From positions 17,323 to 33,070 of the forward strand of contig DCDI01000053.1 of NCBI GenBank assembly GCA_002316345.1: a stretch of DNA of 15,748 nucleotides, written 5' to 3'. The translations under genes and the position numbers were made by a program. The stretch is from Phyllobacteriaceae bacterium UBA1059 (GTDB lineage Bacteria > Pseudomonadota > Alphaproteobacteria > Rhizobiales > Rhizobiaceae). Positions 13,228 to 15,748 of the stretch are shown here, one piece after another (the stretch's first letter is position 1; the number at the start of each line of letters is the position of its first letter). The notes under the pieces were generated by a model. It ran no database searches. It saw only the letters and a program-made list of their open reading frames with translations, and was not told the DNA's origin.

Positions 13228-15748
13228 ATGGATCAGCTTTATTCTTTCATCGATGTGGTGGCGCTTGAGCCTGTGCGCGGCAGCTTTGCGGCCGGCGAAG
13301 CGCTGGTTATTTTCAGCCGCTCGATGGAAGAGGTTATCTGGACAAATGGTCCGGGTGCGGCAGCGCTTGGTTTCCACGGAATAGAAGCCGCGATCGGCGC
13401 TGACAATCCCTTGCCGGCCTTGGCGCGCCGTCAGATCGCGGCAACGCCCGGTTATCCCCAGATCGGGCAGAACAAGGCGGTATCGATCCGCCTGAACGGG
13501 CTTTTGACCACGCGGCTCACTCAACTGCTGATCAGCGAAGTGACCCTGCCGGATGGCGAACAAGCGCTGCTGGTGGCCTTTCCCGATGGGCTGGGCCGCT
13601 CGGGCAAAGGCGCGCCATTGCAGAACGCCGTATCCGGCTTCGGCACGCAGGGCCAGTTCGTCGCCATGCTGGATGCGGAGGGCGCCGTTCTGGCGGCCAC
13701 GCCTGGTTTCGAGCAGGCCGGCATCGAACAAAGCGCGCTGGTCGAGTTTGCCGAGGCCGCCGACCAGACCTCCAAGCACGTCGCCAAGTGTCGGCTGCGC
13801 GGCGGCTCCGGCCTATTTCCGGCCGGGCTGGCACGTGTGGGTGACGATCCCGCGCTGTATTTTCTGATCGTCATCGGCGAGGCTGATCCGGTAGCGCCGG
13901 GTCTTGGCGATGATCAGGCTGAACCAGCGACGGCTGCTGCTGACACCGTGCCCGATGTCGAAGACATTGCGACGACTGCCGAAGCGGTCCTCGCGCCGGC
14001 ACCGCCGGTTCGTTTCGTGTGGCGAACCGATGCCGAAGGTTGCTTCGCCGCGCTGTCCGATCCGTTTCTTTATGCGCTCGGCATCGAGGCCGAGACAGTG
14101 ATCGGCCGATCGTTCCGCGACGTGGCTGCCGATCTCGGCTTCGATGCGGATGGCGAAATCACCGGCCTGTTGGAACGGCGCGATACATGGTCGGGGCGTT
14201 CCGTGCTGTGGCCGCTGGCCGAGGGGTCCTTGCGTATTCCGGTCGATCTTGCCGCTCTGCCGATCTATGACCGCGATCGGCGCTTTGAGGGTTTTCGCGG
14301 CTTTGGCGTGGCGCGTCTCGGCGATGCCGTGGCGGCACGTGAGCCAGAAGAAGCTGCGATCGCTGCGGCCGTGGCTGATGTCGATCCGTCGATCGAGGAC
14401 GAGACGCCGGTTCAACCGGAGCAGGCGGGCGCTCCCGTTGTTGAAGCTGGGGCGCCCATTCCTTCGGCTCCCGATCAGGCAATCAGCCCTGAAACCGCCG
14501 ACCAGAAGATCGTGCCTCTGGCAGCCCATCGTCAGGCGCTCGCAGAGCGTGTGGCGCTCAGCACCAGCGAACGCAGTGCGTTTCGCGAGATCGGTCACCG
14601 GCTGAAGGCTGCGGAAACATCCGCCGAGGCGAACACGGATCAGCCTGCGCAGTCTTTGATGGAAAAACCGGTCGCCGCCGCCCCGGCGCAGGCGCCAGTT
14701 GATGTGGCCGAAGCACAAGCGTCCGACACGGCTGCGGCTTCTCAGGCCGACGACTTGCCGACGCCGGAAGCTGGTGACAGCTCGGACGTGGCGGCTGACG
14801 ATGAACAAGTGCTGAAAGCACCCGTCGAGGGACAGCCTGCCGCGCGTGAAGCAGCACCGGCGGAAGCCCATGAAGAGCCGGTTGTACTCGCATCCGAACT
14901 GGAGCCCGTTCTCCCTGCCTATGACGCAGCAGATGACCAAGACCTCATCGCCCGCGCGGCAATCGAAGGTGGCAGCCGTGGCCGGGCAGTTCGCGTCGAC
15001 CTGCGTGAGCAGCACGCGGAACAAGCGGTTTCCGCCAGCTCCAACGAGGAAGAGCCCGAGCAGGAGGCGAACGAGGCTCCTCTGGTAACGTCCGAAGCGG
15101 AGATTGAAGCCGAGGCAGAGACTGAGAAAGACATCGAGGCGGACCTTGCCGTAGAGGCCGAAGTCGAGGAAGTGGAAGCGCCTCAGCCGGAAGCGCCGGC
15201 TTTCGTCGGCATCGAGCCTCTGCCCGCCGATGCCCCGTCGGCACTTGAGGATGAAACCGAGGATCAACAGGAACCGGTTTCGGAAGATCTTGGCGACGAA
15301 GCCGTCTTCACGGACGAAGCTTCTGCCGGCGATGAGGCCGGTGACGCCTTCGACGCGTTCGCCCCACCCTCGCCCGGCGCTGCCGAGATCGAGCTGGTGG
15401 AAGCATTGCCGATCCCGCTGATCATCCATGCCGGCGACCGGCTGGATTTCGCCAATCGCGAGTTCTTCGCGCTCACGGGCTACGGCTCGCTTGACGCCAT
15501 CGCGGAAGCCGGTGGGTTGGAAGCGCTGTTTGTCGGTGCGGCCGATGGCGAGGATGGCTGCCGCTGCCAGGTTCTGCGCACGAAGGATGGCGACGAGATT
15601 CCCGTGCAGGCGCATCTGCAATCCGTGCCCTGGGGCGGCGGCAAGTCGCTGATGCTGACCTTGCGGCGCGCCGAGATCGTGGCGACACCTGCGCCGGAAG
15701 AAGCGCCGGCCGAGCCGGAGCGCCCGAGCAACGTCACGCATCTGCCCT
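13228..15748 (+). CDS. PAS-rich sensor histidine kinase, PdhS/CbrA-like (3' partial)
   Basis: The frame is open from the ATG at 13228 to the window end (840 residues) with no stop, so the kinase domain lies outside. Residues 1-130 and about 143-220 look PAS-like (ALVIFSRSMEEVIWTNG; FVAMLDAEGAVLAATPGFE). A clearer PAS domain spans about 263-370: FVWRTDAEGCFAALSDPF, then twSGRSVLWPL and LRIPVDLAALPIYDRDRRFEG, patterns I associate with PdhS/CbrA-type kinases. Residues about 372-720 are a long Ala/Glu/Pro-rich, acidic, probably disordered linker. Another PAS domain runs 722-815 (IPLIIHAGDRLDFANREFFALTGYG). There are no membrane segments, so it should be cytoplasmic, as PdhS is. PdhS-family kinases act on DivK and so on CtrA, controlling cell division and polarity. 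AGAG six bases upstream is a weak ribosome site. The orthology is a judgement from motifs; the kinase domain is needed to confirm it. Confidence 0.78.
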   Translation, partial: MDQLYSFIDVVALEPVRGSFAAGEALVIFSRSMEEVIWTNGPGAAALGFHGIEAAIGADNPLPALARRQIAATPGYPQIGQNKAVSIRLNGLLTTRLTQLLISEVTLPDGEQALLVAFPDGLGRSGKGAPLQNAVSGFGTQGQFVAMLDAEGAVLAATPGFEQAGIEQSALVEFAEAADQTSKHVAKCRLRGGSGLFPAGLARVGDDPALYFLIVIGEADPVAPGLGDDQAEPATAAADTVPDVEDIATTAEAVLAPAPPVRFVWRTDAEGCFAALSDPFLYALGIEAETVIGRSFRDVAADLGFDADGEITGLLERRDTWSGRSVLWPLAEGSLRIPVDLAALPIYDRDRRFEGFRGFGVARLGDAVAAREPEEAAIAAAVADVDPSIEDETPVQPEQAGAPVVEAGAPIPSAPDQAISPETADQKIVPLAAHRQALAERVALSTSERSAFREIGHRLKAAETSAEANTDQPAQSLMEKPVAAAPAQAPVDVAEAQASDTAAASQADDLPTPEAGDSSDVAADDEQVLKAPVEGQPAAREAAPAEAHEEPVVLASELEPVLPAYDAADDQDLIARAAIEGGSRGRAVRVDLREQHAEQAVSASSNEEEPEQEANEAPLVTSEAEIEAEAETEKDIEADLAVEAEVEEVEAPQPEAPAFVGIEPLPADAPSALEDETEDQQEPVSEDLGDEAVFTDEASAGDEAGDAFDAFAPPSPGAAEIELVEALPIPLIIHAGDRLDFANREFFALTGYGSLDAIAEAGGLEALFVGAADGEDGCRCQVLRTKDGDEIPVQAHLQSVPWGGGKSLMLTLRRAEIVATPAPEEAPAEPERPSNVTHLP

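Noticed and set aside
13813..15741. 642-codon open frame on the minus strand
   Set aside because: It is antisense to the sensor kinase frame. Its product is Arg/Gly/Phe-rich with no recognisable domain, while the plus frame has PAS motifs. GC-rich codon bias and the Ala/Glu linker explain the lack of stops.

Overview
The window looks like chromosomal DNA of an alphaproteobacterium of the order Hyphomicrobiales (Rhizobiales), perhaps near Mesorhizobium, Nitratireductor or Hoeflea. This is inferred from GC-rich coding DNA, an HWE-family histidine kinase, a phasin, a large PAS-rich kinase resembling PdhS/CbrA, a TTAA-N7-TTAA (CtrA-type) site, and a tRNA-His that lacks the encoded G-1 and carries a G1-U72 pair and A73, the alphaproteobacterial form. 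No species can be named from sequence reading alone.

Layout. 1-4684 (+) is the end of a surface-polysaccharide cluster: a 5'-cut bi-domain oxidoreductase (MDR dehydrogenase fused to Gfo/Idh/MocA), a heparinase II/III-family protein and a family-4 glycosyltransferase. A 16-codon scrap between the first two reads like the N-terminus of a non-hydrolysing UDP-GlcNAc 2-epimerase, suggesting that a wecB-like gene was deleted there. 4712-6317 (-) carries an HWE-type PAS histidine kinase and a small HNH protein. 6318-6616 is non-coding and contains a strikingly AT-rich block and a strong hairpin.

6704-10699 (+) is the most interesting part: four genes in a row, each junction an ATGA stop/start overlap. 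They encode a WavE-like putative glycosyltransferase, an APH/choline-kinase-fold kinase, a nucleotidyltransferase fused to a HAD domain, and a second, divergent WavE-like protein. The order fits a self-contained pathway: phosphorylate a small molecule or sugar, activate it as an NDP derivative, and attach it to a surface glycan. The substrate is unknown. I regard this as the best candidate for an undescribed system in the window.

10706-15748 returns to more ordinary genes: an SPW-repeat membrane protein (-), a short AsmA-like protein (+), tRNA-His (-), a phasin with a clear terminator and a plausible promoter (-), and the N-terminal 840 residues of a PdhS/CbrA-like PAS sensor kinase (+) that runs off the window. 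A perfect TTAA-N7-TTAA site lies just upstream of this kinase, consistent with feedback from CtrA onto a kinase that may act in the DivK/CtrA cell-cycle pathway.
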